The translations under genes were made by a program, and so were the position numbers. A stretch of DNA of 64,000 nt from Rudaea sp. (GTDB lineage: Bacteria > Pseudomonadota > Gammaproteobacteria > Xanthomonadales > Rhodanobacteraceae): the NCBI GenBank assembly GCA_031291055.1, contig JARLJU010000236.1, forward strand, positions 62,001-126,000, written 5' to 3'. The notes beneath the pieces are model-generated. The model was not told the DNA's origin. It made no database searches and saw only the letters and a program-made list of their open reading frames with translations. Positions 10,018-18,622 of this stretch are shown piece after piece. The stretch's first letter is position 1. Each line of letters opens with the position of its first letter.

Positions 10018-11508
10018 TTATTTGGCCGCCGGATCGTCCAGCCATCCGCCGGTGAATCCGGCGCGCTTCAGGCCTTCGCGGACATAGGGATTCCTGCGCA
10101 TTATCTTCCAGACGAAATCGCTGCGGTAGTTCTCGAGCATCGCCACGATCGGACCCTGATCGATGCCAAGATACAGCGTATCGACCCAGCCGATGCCTTC
10201 CACGATGTGCCCGGTACGCAAAGGCCTGTCGGTGTAATCGAAACTGGCGTTGAACGCGTCGACGAAGCCGTAGCGCGTGTATACATTGTCGGCATACCGT
10301 TTCTTCATTTCCTCGATTGCCGGAATGACGATCTCGGGCACGAAAGCGATCGACGACGCCGCCGCGGTGGGGGCGATCGTGCCATCGTCGATCGTGCCGA
10401 ACAGACCGGCGCCACGCGCGATGTAGCCATAGAAGGTCTTCGGGTCGTTCGCGTAGCGGTCGGGCTGACCGGGAATCAGTTCTGCGCGCGGCCCGTTGCA
10501 TGCGGTCAGGCCCCAGACGTTGGCGCCGTAATCCTTCCATTGCATCGGGTTGTGGATGGCGTACTCGCGCTGGGCCAGCGTGGCACGCTGGCTGTTGGTG
10601 AAGTAGTCGATGCCGCGTTTGCGCATGTACTCATCCTGGATGCCGCGGAAATCGATCCAGACATGGCTGTATTGATGGCCGAACAGGGGGGCGAATCCAA
10701 GATGCTCCTGGCCCTGGAAACTGCCCCAGGTGGCATCGTAGGTCTGTGTCCAGGCTTTCCACGCAGTCGCATCGACTGCGTGCGTCGGCGAGCCGAGCGC
10801 CAGCACGTACAGCAGCATCGCTTCGTTGTAGCCTTGCCAGTCGGCGCGGATGAAGCCGGTCTCCGGAGTCCAGCCCATCGCGACCAGCGGCGGCCGCGGC
10901 GACGCCCACTGCCAATCGGCGCGCCGGTATATTTCGTCGGCCAGCTGGCGGATTTCCTTCTCATCCTTCGTATTGCGATCATAGTACGACTCGCTGAACA
11001 GCACGCCTCCGAGCAGCAAGGTCGTATCGACCGTCGACAGCTCGACCCAATGGCGCGCGCCGTAGCGCATGCCGGTTTTCATGTCGAGGAAGTGATAGAA
11101 GAATCCGTGGTCGCCGGTTGCGTCTGGCGCATCGCTCTGCGGCGCATCGTGGAAAAACCGGAGCGTGGCGAGTGTGCGCTTGACCGCTTCGGGCCGCGGC
11201 ATCCAGCCGCGCTCGACGCCGATGGCGTACGCCGTCAGGCCGAAGCCCACGGCCGCGATCGACGAGAAATAGTCGCCTTGCGGCTGCTGCGGCCAGTGAT
11301 CAGGAATCTGTCCATTGGTCACGTTGGCGCTGTCGCGGAAATATTCAAACGTGCGCCGTTCCAGATCGTCCAGACTCGCCTGCTGCTGTTTCGGCAGAGC
11401 CGCGTAGCCGGTCGGCGCCGGCCTTGCCAGCGCCTGCCCGGCACCAAGCACGAGCGTGAGAACGCAGACGTTGACGCGGATTGCACGAACGATGTTCTTG
11501 AATTTCAT
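10018..11508 (-). CDS. Exported glucoamylase-family protein (PF10091, GH144-like)
   Basis: The 496-residue protein begins with a signal peptide and then shows hallmarks of the PF10091 family: an early LERRTFEYFRDSAN, a GDHGFFYHFLDM motif, ELSTVDTTLLLGGVLF, and QYSHVWIDFRG. From family knowledge, the characterised GH144 members of this group are endo-beta-1,2-glucanases that release sophoro-oligosaccharides, although the family was first labelled glucoamylase. Periplasmic or extracellular action is expected. The gene sits 42 bp after the antiporter stop and directly before the binding lipoprotein, so its products are the likely import substrates. The assignment to GH144 rather than a sister family is by memory of motifs. 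Confidence 0.82.
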   Translation of the reverse strand: MKFKNIVRAIRVNVCVLTLVLGAGQALARPAPTGYAALPKQQQASLDDLERRTFEYFRDSANVTNGQIPDHWPQQPQGDYFSSIAAVGFGLTAYAIGVERGWMPRPEAVKRTLATLRFFHDAPQSDAPDATGDHGFFYHFLDMKTGMRYGARHWVELSTVDTTLLLGGVLFSESYYDRNTKDEKEIRQLADEIYRRADWQWASPRPPLVAMGWTPETGFIRADWQGYNEAMLLYVLALGSPTHAVDATAWKAWTQTYDATWGSFQGQEHLGFAPLFGHQYSHVWIDFRGIQDEYMRKRGIDYFTNSQRATLAQREYAIHNPMQWKDYGANVWGLTACNGPRAELIPGQPDRYANDPKTFYGYIARGAGLFGTIDDGTIAPTAAASSIAFVPEIVIPAIEEMKKRYADNVYTRYGFVDAFNASFDYTDRPLRTGHIVEGIGWVDTLYLGIDQGPIVAMLENYRSDFVWKIMRRNPYVREGLKRAGFTGGWLDDPAAK

Positions 11509-11550
11509 TGCGGCTCTCGATTGGTTCGCGCTGGCGCCCGGCTTGTGCCG

Positions 11551-12750
11551 CTAGGCCGCGCGCGCGATGATTTCGCGGAAACGTTGCAGCATTGGCGCAA
11601 CGACCGGCACAGTCAGCATCGTGCTGGCAATCGCCATCAACAGCAAGGCGGTGAAGGTTTCACTGGTGATCAGGTTCTTGTCGAGCAGGATATTGACGAA
11701 AATGATCATGATCAGCGCCTTGGTCTGCAGCAGCCAGCCGATCACGGCAGCCTCTTTGACGGGCCACTTCAGGATCTTTCCGGCAATGCGCACGCCGATC
11801 AGTTTTCCCGAGACGGATGCGACCAGCAGCAACGCCGCCGCGAGGAACACGGCCATGCCTCCGACCGTCCAGTTGGTGCGCAGTCCCGTGGACAGGAAGA
11901 ACACGGGCATCACGACGAGCAGCACGTTGTGCCTGAGCCCGTCCATCTGCTTCTGGTCGAACCACCGCGCGTCCATGATCGCGCCGGCTAGAAACGCGCC
12001 CACCATGTAGTGCAGGCCCGACCAATCGGCACCGAAGGCACAGATCGTGAGCCAGATCAGGCCGACATACCAGCGATCCCGTTCCGGCAGCCAGGCCATG
12101 AAGCGGCGGAAGCCAATGCTGGCCAAGGCGAAGGCGAGCAGGAATCCCGCCTGTTTGCCGACGCGTTGCCAGTCCATCAGGATCAGCGCGAGCACGCCCC
12201 AGATGGCGACGTCATCCATGCTCGCATAGCGCAGGATGCGCTGACCGATCGGTTCGCGCAGGATCTCGAGCTTCTCCATGAGCAGGATCAGGATCGGCAA
12301 CGCCGTGACCGCACACGCCATGCCGACACCGAGCACGAACTGCCACGTCGACGCCTTGGGTCCCATCCAGCCATCGAATGCCAGCAATCCGATGGCAGCG
12401 ACACTGCCCAACACCAAGGGCGCGCCGAGCGCCAGTCCGGCCGTGATGCCGCTCTCGCGTCGATGCTGCCAGACCTTTTTCAGATCAAGCTCGATTCCGG
12501 CAATCCACACGAACACCATCACCGACCACCAGGCAATGCCATTCAGTGGCTGGATCACGGCCGGATTGAAAACGAAGGAGTAGTAGTCCGGAAACAGCTT
12601 GCCCATGATGCCCGGGCCCAGCAGTATTCCGGTGATGATCTGCACGACCACGAGCGGCGCGTAATAGTCGGTGTTGCAAAAGCGCCAGATCAGATACGGG
12701 ATCGTGAAGATGATCGCCATGGCGATCAGGAAAATTTCGGTCGTGCTCAT
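11551..12750 (-). CDS. Cation:proton antiporter (CPA2/KefB-type membrane domain)
   Basis: This 399-residue integral membrane protein has about 11-12 hydrophobic spans and a sodium/hydrogen exchanger layout. No C-terminal RCK/TrkA-N nucleotide-binding domain follows, so only the transport domain is present. It lies 31 bp after the halogenase-like gene and 42 bp before the GH144-like gene on the same strand, an unusual partner for a sugar locus. It may handle ion or pH effects of sugar uptake, but that is a guess. The Shine-Dalgarno signal at the chosen ATG is weak. Confidence 0.85.
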   Translation of the reverse strand: MSTTEIFLIAMAIIFTIPYLIWRFCNTDYYAPLVVVQIITGILLGPGIMGKLFPDYYSFVFNPAVIQPLNGIAWWSVMVFVWIAGIELDLKKVWQHRRESGITAGLALGAPLVLGSVAAIGLLAFDGWMGPKASTWQFVLGVGMACAVTALPILILLMEKLEILREPIGQRILRYASMDDVAIWGVLALILMDWQRVGKQAGFLLAFALASIGFRRFMAWLPERDRWYVGLIWLTICAFGADWSGLHYMVGAFLAGAIMDARWFDQKQMDGLRHNVLLVVMPVFFLSTGLRTNWTVGGMAVFLAAALLLVASVSGKLIGVRIAGKILKWPVKEAAVIGWLLQTKALIMIIFVNILLDKNLITSETFTALLLMAIASTMLTVPVVAPMLQRFREIIARAA

Positions 12751-12781
12751 TGCTGCATGCGTCCGGAAAAATGCATTCCGG

Positions 12782-14296
12782 TCACGCCTCGGGTGCTTTG
12801 CAGAATCGCGCGATGAACTGCTCGTGCATCGGCATGGCAGCGACGCAGGCGGCGATGACCTTCTTCACGCCGTCGATGTACTCGATCAGGTTTGCGTCGG
12901 GCAGCAGGTCCACTACCGGATGATATCTTTGCGGCTGGATGCGTTGACCCAGCATGACCTGCACCCAGCTCGTGATCGCGAACATTTCGTCCGCATCGCG
13001 GAAGAATCGCCCGCTGTCCCTGAACAGCCGGATCGTGTTTTCCAGTTGCGCGGGTATGCTCATCGTGCGGCAATGGTTCCAGAACGGCGTGTCGTCGCGC
13101 TCGGTCGCCTTGTAGTGCAGGATGATGAAGTCGCGGATGCGCTCGAATTCGAATGCGCATTGCGCGTTGTAGCGATCGATCAGAACCGCGCTGAAGTCGC
13201 GCTCGGGAAACAGGCTGAGTAATCTCACGATCCCTGACTGGATCGCGAAGATGCTGGTCGATTCCAGCGGCTCGATGAAGCCGCTCGCCAATCCGATCGC
13301 GACCACGTTCTTGTTCCAGAATTTCCTGCGCTTGCCGGTGATGAAGCGTAGCGGGCGTGGCGTGCCCAGGGCACGGCCGTCGAGATTTTTCATCAGCGTT
13401 GCGGCGGCTTCATCGTCGCTGATGTATTTGCTGGAATATACGTAACCGTTGCCGCAGCGATGTTGCAGGGGAATGCGCCATTGCCAGCCGGATCCAAGCG
13501 CGGTGCAACGTACGTAGGGCGTCAGCGCACCGACGTTTTCGCACGGCACTGCAAGCGCGCGATCGCATGGCAACCAGTGCGTCCAGTCCTCGTAACCTGT
13601 ATGCAGCGCCTGTTCGATCAGGAGCCCGCGAAAACCCGAGCAGTCGATGAACAATTCGCCGCTTACCTTCTCCCCGCTGTCGAGCACCACGGATTCGACA
13701 AACCCGTCGTCGGACCGCAGCACGGTGTCCACGATCTTGCCCTCGGTGCGGTGCACACCGCGTGCTTCCGCATACCCGCGCAGATAGCGGGCATACAGTC
13801 CGGCGTCGAAGTGGTAGGCATAGGCAATGTTGGCCAGCGGCGATGAGGCAGGAACGTCAGTGGCCGAGGCCATGAATTTCCCGAGTGGCGCGGCAGCGGT
13901 ATTCAGCGAATATGCCCCGATGTCGTCTGCCCTGCCCGACTGGAACGCCTTGACCCAGTACTGATGGAACGGCAGCACGCCGAGATCGTGGCCGATCGTC
14001 CCGAATCCGTGGACATACGAATCACCCAGACGCGCCCAGTCCCTGAATTCGATGCCGAGCTTGAACGTGCCCTGGACCTTCTTGACGAATTCGATCTCGT
14101 CGATCTCGAGCATGTTGTTGAACGCCTTCAGGTGCGGCACCGTCGCTTCGCCCACGCCTACGGTGCCGATCTCCTCGGACTCGATCAGACGTATGGAGCA
14201 GGCGCGCCCCAGGACCTTGGAAAGAGCGGCAGCGGCCATCCATCCGGCCGTGCCGCCGCCGACGATGACGATATTCTTGATGCGCTGATCGGACAT
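12782..14296 (-). CDS. Flavin-dependent tryptophan halogenase family protein
   Basis: This 504-residue FAD enzyme resembles PrnA/RebH halogenases. It has the FAD motif GGGTAG (13-18), GVGEATVP (47-54), the halogenase signature WQWRIP (271-276), a lysine in FKLGIEF (Lys79) matching the catalytic lysine of PrnA, and a glutamate in EPLEST (Glu345) matching PrnA Glu346. All the key residues for hypochlorite-lysine chemistry are therefore present. No flavin reductase gene is seen nearby. From family knowledge, such genes often sit beside TonB-dependent receptors in Xanthomonadales and Caulobacterales sugar loci with no proven substrate. I chose ATG at 14296, just before MSDQRIKNIV; a longer frame to 14371 would overlap the promoter region. 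Confidence 0.9.
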   Translation of the reverse strand: MSDQRIKNIVIVGGGTAGWMAAAALSKVLGRACSIRLIESEEIGTVGVGEATVPHLKAFNNMLEIDEIEFVKKVQGTFKLGIEFRDWARLGDSYVHGFGTIGHDLGVLPFHQYWVKAFQSGRADDIGAYSLNTAAAPLGKFMASATDVPASSPLANIAYAYHFDAGLYARYLRGYAEARGVHRTEGKIVDTVLRSDDGFVESVVLDSGEKVSGELFIDCSGFRGLLIEQALHTGYEDWTHWLPCDRALAVPCENVGALTPYVRCTALGSGWQWRIPLQHRCGNGYVYSSKYISDDEAAATLMKNLDGRALGTPRPLRFITGKRRKFWNKNVVAIGLASGFIEPLESTSIFAIQSGIVRLLSLFPERDFSAVLIDRYNAQCAFEFERIRDFIILHYKATERDDTPFWNHCRTMSIPAQLENTIRLFRDSGRFFRDADEMFAITSWVQVMLGQRIQPQRYHPVVDLLPDANLIEYIDGVKKVIAACVAAMPMHEQFIARFCKAPEA

Positions 14297-14393
14297 TGGT
14301 CTGTGTACCCTGGGTAAGCGGGACTCGATCGATGAAAATAGCCGCGGCTTGCGTCGAGGGCAAACTATCACGCCATTTCGTCAGGCTATCAAG

Positions 14394-14418
14394 ACAAAGC
14401 CCGCGTAGCGGGCTTTGT
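14394..14418 (-). terminator. Rho-independent terminator after the TonB receptor gene
   Basis: A perfect 11-bp stem (ACAAAGCCCGC paired with GCGGGCTTTGT) encloses a 3-nt loop. It lies about 50 nt beyond the receptor stop, with a T-rich tail on the minus strand. It separates lacI-receptor from the halogenase gene and may make expression of the downstream genes depend on partial read-through or on a second promoter in 14297-14393. Confidence 0.8.
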
Positions 14419-14466
14419 GGCGCATCGGACCGAACGAGAATTACTTTCCTGTCGAGGCGGTGTCGC

Positions 14467-17400
14467 TCAGAACCTGAATCCTACCGTGAGCTTTACCGTG
14501 CGCGGCACGCCTTCGATGTTGCCGGTGGTGCTGTACGCGACGGGGTACTTGTTGAGTACGCCGTTGGATCCCCAGTTTTCCAGGTATCCGACATAGTTCT
14601 TGAAATTGAAAATGTTCAGGAAATCCATGCGCGCATACAGCGTCATCCCCGGGGTGAGTTCGAAATTCTTGGTCGCCTGCATGTCGATCTGCCGGTCGCC
14701 GAATATGCGGCCGCCGAATGCGAATCTCTGGCCTTGCGGCACACCCGAATGCGGCGTACACAGGCTGCCCGTCGGAAATGGCACATTGGGAGCGCCGTCG
14801 CCACCGGGACAGGCAAGGTTGTCGTCGGGAATCGGCGACGCCAGGGTCAGCTTGAAGGCATAGACCACATCCCAGGGGCCATCCGTCGTAAAAGTGCTGA
14901 CCAGACGATGCTTGGCGATCACAGACGGAATGAAGGGGTAATCCTTGATCGTCGCTTCGTCGAACGCATACTGATCGGTCAGGTCGTTGTTGTCGTTGTT
15001 CTGTTTCGAGTCGGTATAGGTGTAGGCGATCGTCGCGCCCCAGCCGGATTCCTTGGTGTAGGGTTTGTCAGCCGACAGCAGCACCTGCGAGGTACGCGTC
15101 TCCAGACCGTTGCTGCCGAGAATCAGGCTGCCGAAACCGGGAACCCCGTTGCCCCAAGGTTGCGATATACATCCGTTTCCGCAGCTTTCCCAGAACGCGC
15201 CGTTCGGGTAGCGATTGCCCAACTGGAAGACCAGACCGTCGTAGCTGAGAATCCGCGCGAAGGTGGCATTGGTATTCCAGTCGCCGACCTTGTTGCTCAT
15301 GCCGAGGCTGAACTGATCCGAGTAAGGCGCTTTCAGATCGTTGTTGATGAGGTCCACTTCCTGGCCGGCCGTGGTTCCGGCAACCAGGCCCTGCAAGGTG
15401 GCCAGATTGTAATACGACGGATCGAACGCGATGCAGGTTGGCCCGGCCGCGCAGTTGTGGAACTGGTTGGGGAAGGTGATGGTCGGCTCGGACAAAACCG
15501 ATTTGGTCTCTTCCAGTTGAAGCGTCGTATACAGGTCGCGATCATACGAACGGCCCAGACCGCCGTGGATGACGTGCTGTTCATCAGCGTTCATGTCATA
15601 GGAAAAACCCAGACGCGGCTGAATCTCGTTTTTCGGTGCGCTGCGATTGTTGCCGGTGCTGATGTAGTCGTTGATGTTGATGCCGCCTGCCGCAAGCGTC
15701 TGGGCATAGGTCGTGCCGGCTGGTGCGCCCGGGGCCTGACTGTTGAACGCTGCGACCACACTGGCGGGCGTGACGAAGTTCAGATAGGACGGTGTTTCTT
15801 CATAGTCCCAGCGCACGCCGAGGTTCAGGGTCAACTTGTCGTTGACTGCCCAGTCATCCTGGATATAGGTGCCGAACTGCTTGTCTTTCGTTGTCGCAAT
15901 CGGGCTTCTTCCGGGTGCGACGACGGGAAAGAGCACTTGGTAGGGCGTCGACAGCGTGCCGGTGGGCGTTACATCGTAATAGTATTGCGGATTGAATTCG
16001 CCCGCATCCTGTGCGGTCAGCGTCACTTCCTTGAACTTGACTCCCATCTTGACGACGTGGTCACCGTACCAGTTCAGATCGTTGAAGGTCAGGTCGTCGC
16101 TGAACCCGGGACCCTTCTGACCCTTGTTCTGCGTGGCCAGCGGCGACGCCGGGCCGACATCGAGAACCAGCGCATTGTTGTTGAGGGGCTGGGTGTAAAG
16201 AGAACCGTTGCCAAAACCGACGGAAGTCGGGTTGTAGACCGCATTTTCGTAAGTGAACTTCAGTTCATTGAACCAATGATCCGCGCTGTGCTGCCAGCGA
16301 AAATCATAGCGCTTGTCGTTGTTGCGGTTGTTGATCGCGGCCGACGAGGCGGTAGTGTTGCCGGTGCCCGTGATCGAGGTTTCGTCGCGAATCTTCGCGC
16401 TCACTTCGATGCGATCGCGGTCGGAGAATTCCCAGTCTACCTTGGCGAAGTAAAGATCTTCGTTGAACGGCAAACTGGCCGGCCCGAGTTGCGCTTGCGC
16501 GCTTTCCGGCAACAGTGCTCCTGCGCCTACGGTTCCACCTGGAACCACGCCAATCGGGGTATCGAACCGCTTGGCTTCGTAGGTCAGGAAAAAGTGCAGC
16601 GTGTCCTGGATGATCGGGCCACCGATGGCAAACCCGTATTCCTTTTCCTGCGAGGTCTCTTTGGTACCTGCGGCTACTTCCGTGGGTATTTCATCGCGGT
16701 AGTTGGAGTCGGTATAGGTGCCAAAGACTTCACCGTGAAATTCATTGGTGCCGGACTTGGTTTCGGCGGTGACGGCCGCGCTCGAGACTTGGTCGTACTC
16801 GGCCTTGTAGTTGGACGTGATGACCTTGTACTCGCCAATCGCAAGCTGGGGAAACGGATTGCCCTGACTGGCAGTCTGACCGGTGGCGCCGCCGGTCTCG
16901 ACATAGTTTTTCTGGCCTACGCCATCGATGTATACGTTGACGGCATCGACGCTGAGGCCGCCACTGGTCAGGCTCGTATTGCCGTTCTGGTTGACGTTGA
17001 ACACCATGCCCGGCACGGTATCGGCAAATTCCAGGAAGTTGCGCGTGAGTTGGGGAACGTTCTGGATTTGATGCAGCGAGACTGTGGCTCCCACTTCGGA
17101 AGTCTTGACGTCCGCCAAGGCCGTCGCCGATACGCTGATACCCTCCAGCGTGGTCGTTGTCGACGCCGTAAGATCCAGGGTGCTCGTTGAAGCAACGGAC
17201 AGGGTTACGGTTTTCTCGGTGCCCGGGCCGGCATCGACCTGGTAGGTACCGGGCGGCAAGCCGACCAGCGCATAACTTCCGTCCGCGGCGGCCTTGGTAC
17301 GGCGAACCACACCGGTGGCTACATTCTTGGCGGTGATCTGGCTGTCGGCTGCCGCCTTGCCGCGCAACGCAGCATCCGCGGTCTGCGCCCAGGTAATTCT

Positions 17401-17481
17401 GGGCATTGCAACCGTCGATGCAACGGCTGTCGCTATCAGCGATGCGAGCAGCTTCTTTCTGAACGGCAATGGCTTTCTCAT
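14467..17481 (-). CDS. TonB-dependent receptor (carboxypeptidase-regulatory-domain, Oar-like)
   Basis: This 1004-residue outer-membrane receptor probably imports an oligosaccharide using TonB energy. It has a signal peptide ending near TWAQ (about 32), an N-terminal carboxypeptidase-regulatory-like beta domain (about 35-105), a plug domain (about 115-240) and a long barrel ending in the aromatic FRF needed for barrel insertion. ATG at 17481 is preceded by GGGAGG at good spacing and overlaps the lacI stop by 4 bp (ATGA). The reading frame extends upstream through lacI, but that part is a shadow. Receptors of this architecture are common in Xanthomonadales sugar loci. Confidence 0.92.
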   Translation of the reverse strand: MRKPLPFRKKLLASLIATAVASTVAMPRITWAQTADAALRGKAAADSQITAKNVATGVVRRTKAAADGSYALVGLPPGTYQVDAGPGTEKTVTLSVASTSTLDLTASTTTTLEGISVSATALADVKTSEVGATVSLHQIQNVPQLTRNFLEFADTVPGMVFNVNQNGNTSLTSGGLSVDAVNVYIDGVGQKNYVETGGATGQTASQGNPFPQLAIGEYKVITSNYKAEYDQVSSAAVTAETKSGTNEFHGEVFGTYTDSNYRDEIPTEVAAGTKETSQEKEYGFAIGGPIIQDTLHFFLTYEAKRFDTPIGVVPGGTVGAGALLPESAQAQLGPASLPFNEDLYFAKVDWEFSDRDRIEVSAKIRDETSITGTGNTTASSAAINNRNNDKRYDFRWQHSADHWFNELKFTYENAVYNPTSVGFGNGSLYTQPLNNNALVLDVGPASPLATQNKGQKGPGFSDDLTFNDLNWYGDHVVKMGVKFKEVTLTAQDAGEFNPQYYYDVTPTGTLSTPYQVLFPVVAPGRSPIATTKDKQFGTYIQDDWAVNDKLTLNLGVRWDYEETPSYLNFVTPASVVAAFNSQAPGAPAGTTYAQTLAAGGININDYISTGNNRSAPKNEIQPRLGFSYDMNADEQHVIHGGLGRSYDRDLYTTLQLEETKSVLSEPTITFPNQFHNCAAGPTCIAFDPSYYNLATLQGLVAGTTAGQEVDLINNDLKAPYSDQFSLGMSNKVGDWNTNATFARILSYDGLVFQLGNRYPNGAFWESCGNGCISQPWGNGVPGFGSLILGSNGLETRTSQVLLSADKPYTKESGWGATIAYTYTDSKQNNDNNDLTDQYAFDEATIKDYPFIPSVIAKHRLVSTFTTDGPWDVVYAFKLTLASPIPDDNLACPGGDGAPNVPFPTGSLCTPHSGVPQGQRFAFGGRIFGDRQIDMQATKNFELTPGMTLYARMDFLNIFNFKNYVGYLENWGSNGVLNKYPVAYSTTGNIEGVPRTVKLTVGFRF

Positions 17482-18554
17482 GGCTTCCTCCCGGGTTTGC
17501 TTTCTGAATTTATGGTCTGCGAATTTCTTTCGCGTTCGATTGCAACGGCGTTCTCGCCGCCAGCGCCGCAGGTGCGCCGAACGACGATTTCGTACCCCAA
17601 TGTCTGTGCGGATGCGTCGGATTCGCCGGAGTTTTCCAACCGGAGTGCCAGACGCTCGAGCGCGCTGCGCCCGAGATCTGCGATGCGCACACGCACCGTG
17701 GTGAGCGGCGGCGTGACATAGCGTGCGATGGGAATGTCGTCGAACCCGGCGACGGCGATGTCTTCGGGCACGCGAACACCGGCCTGGGCGAACGCGTAGA
17801 GGCATCCGACCGCCATCATGTCGTTGGCTGCAAAAACAGCGCTGGGACGCGGCTGCGCGGCGAGCAATTCGGTGCCGGCACGGTAACCGGCTTCCTCGCT
17901 GAAATCGCCTGCGACGACCTGCGACCGCAGGCCTGGCGCGCACTTTTTCATGGCTGCCCGGTAGCCTTCATCGCGTTGTTGCGCATCGAAGTTGTTCAGC
18001 GGACCGGCGATCAAGGCGATGTGGCGATGGCCGTGTTCGATGAGGTGTTGCGTAATCGCGAATGCGCCGCCGAAGTTGTCGACGTTCAATGTGGAGTACC
18101 GCGCATTTTTCATCGCGGTGTTCATCAATACCACCGGCAGCGAGTCGGGCAGGTTGTCGTGCAGGAACTCGGCATCCACATGCGGCGACATGACCAGCAG
18201 ACCGTCCACGCGTCCCTGCATCGCCCGAAGCGCGGCGGCAGCTTCTGTCGCATCGCCATGGGAGCTGGAAACGAGCAGATGCAATCCGCGACTGCGGGCG
18301 GCAAGGTCGATACCGCGAATCAGTTCGGAGAAGAATTCGCCGAACAGATCGGGCAGCAATGCGCCGATCGTGTTGGTGCGTCGCGTAATCAGACTGCGCG
18401 CAGCGCCGTGCGGCATATAGCGCAGCCGCTTTGCAACGCCGAGGATGCGCGCGCGCGTGCCCTCGGTGACGCTCGGGGTGCCGTTCAGGGCGCGCGAGAC
18501 CGACGCGACTGAAACTCGCGCTTCTCTCGCCACATCCTTGATCGTCACCGCCAT
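17478..18554 (-). CDS. LacI-family transcriptional regulator
   Basis: This 358-residue repressor has an N-terminal helix-turn-helix TIKDVAREARVSVASVSRAL and a periplasmic-binding-protein-like effector domain (about 60-335). I chose ATG at 18554 because GGGGA lies 6 nt upstream; ATG at 18575 is possible. Its stop overlaps the start of the receptor gene by 4 bp, so regulator and receptor are one transcript. A CG-centred palindrome 51 bp upstream suggests autoregulation, and a near-identical one precedes the GH1 gene. The inducer is presumably a sugar released by the enzymes of this locus. Confidence 0.93.
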   Translation of the reverse strand: MAVTIKDVAREARVSVASVSRALNGTPSVTEGTRARILGVAKRLRYMPHGAARSLITRRTNTIGALLPDLFGEFFSELIRGIDLAARSRGLHLLVSSSHGDATEAAAALRAMQGRVDGLLVMSPHVDAEFLHDNLPDSLPVVLMNTAMKNARYSTLNVDNFGGAFAITQHLIEHGHRHIALIAGPLNNFDAQQRDEGYRAAMKKCAPGLRSQVVAGDFSEEAGYRAGTELLAAQPRPSAVFAANDMMAVGCLYAFAQAGVRVPEDIAVAGFDDIPIARYVTPPLTTVRVRIADLGRSALERLALRLENSGESDASAQTLGYEIVVRRTCGAGGENAVAIERERNSQTINSESKPGRKP

Positions 18555-18604
18555 AGAGCGTCCCCACGCAGGCATCGACTTTGTTAACGCGTTGTTACGG
18601 GCCG

Positions 18605-18622
18605 AATGTAAACGTTTTCATT
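18605..18622. promoter_or_regulatory. Putative LacI-family operator upstream of lacI
   Basis: AATGTAAACGTTTTCATT is an 18-bp palindrome with one mismatched pair, centred on CG as in LacI/GalR operators. It closely matches the site at 1241-1260. Its place 51 bp before the regulator start fits autoregulation of the regulator-receptor transcript. Confidence 0.7.

Noticed and set aside
9061-11991. 976-codon plus-strand open frame
   Set aside because: It is antisense to the binding protein, GH144-like and antiporter genes, spans three real genes and shows no domain.
14296-17190. 964-codon plus-strand open frame
   Set aside because: It is antisense to the TonB receptor, whose signal peptide, plug, barrel and ribosome-binding site are clear.
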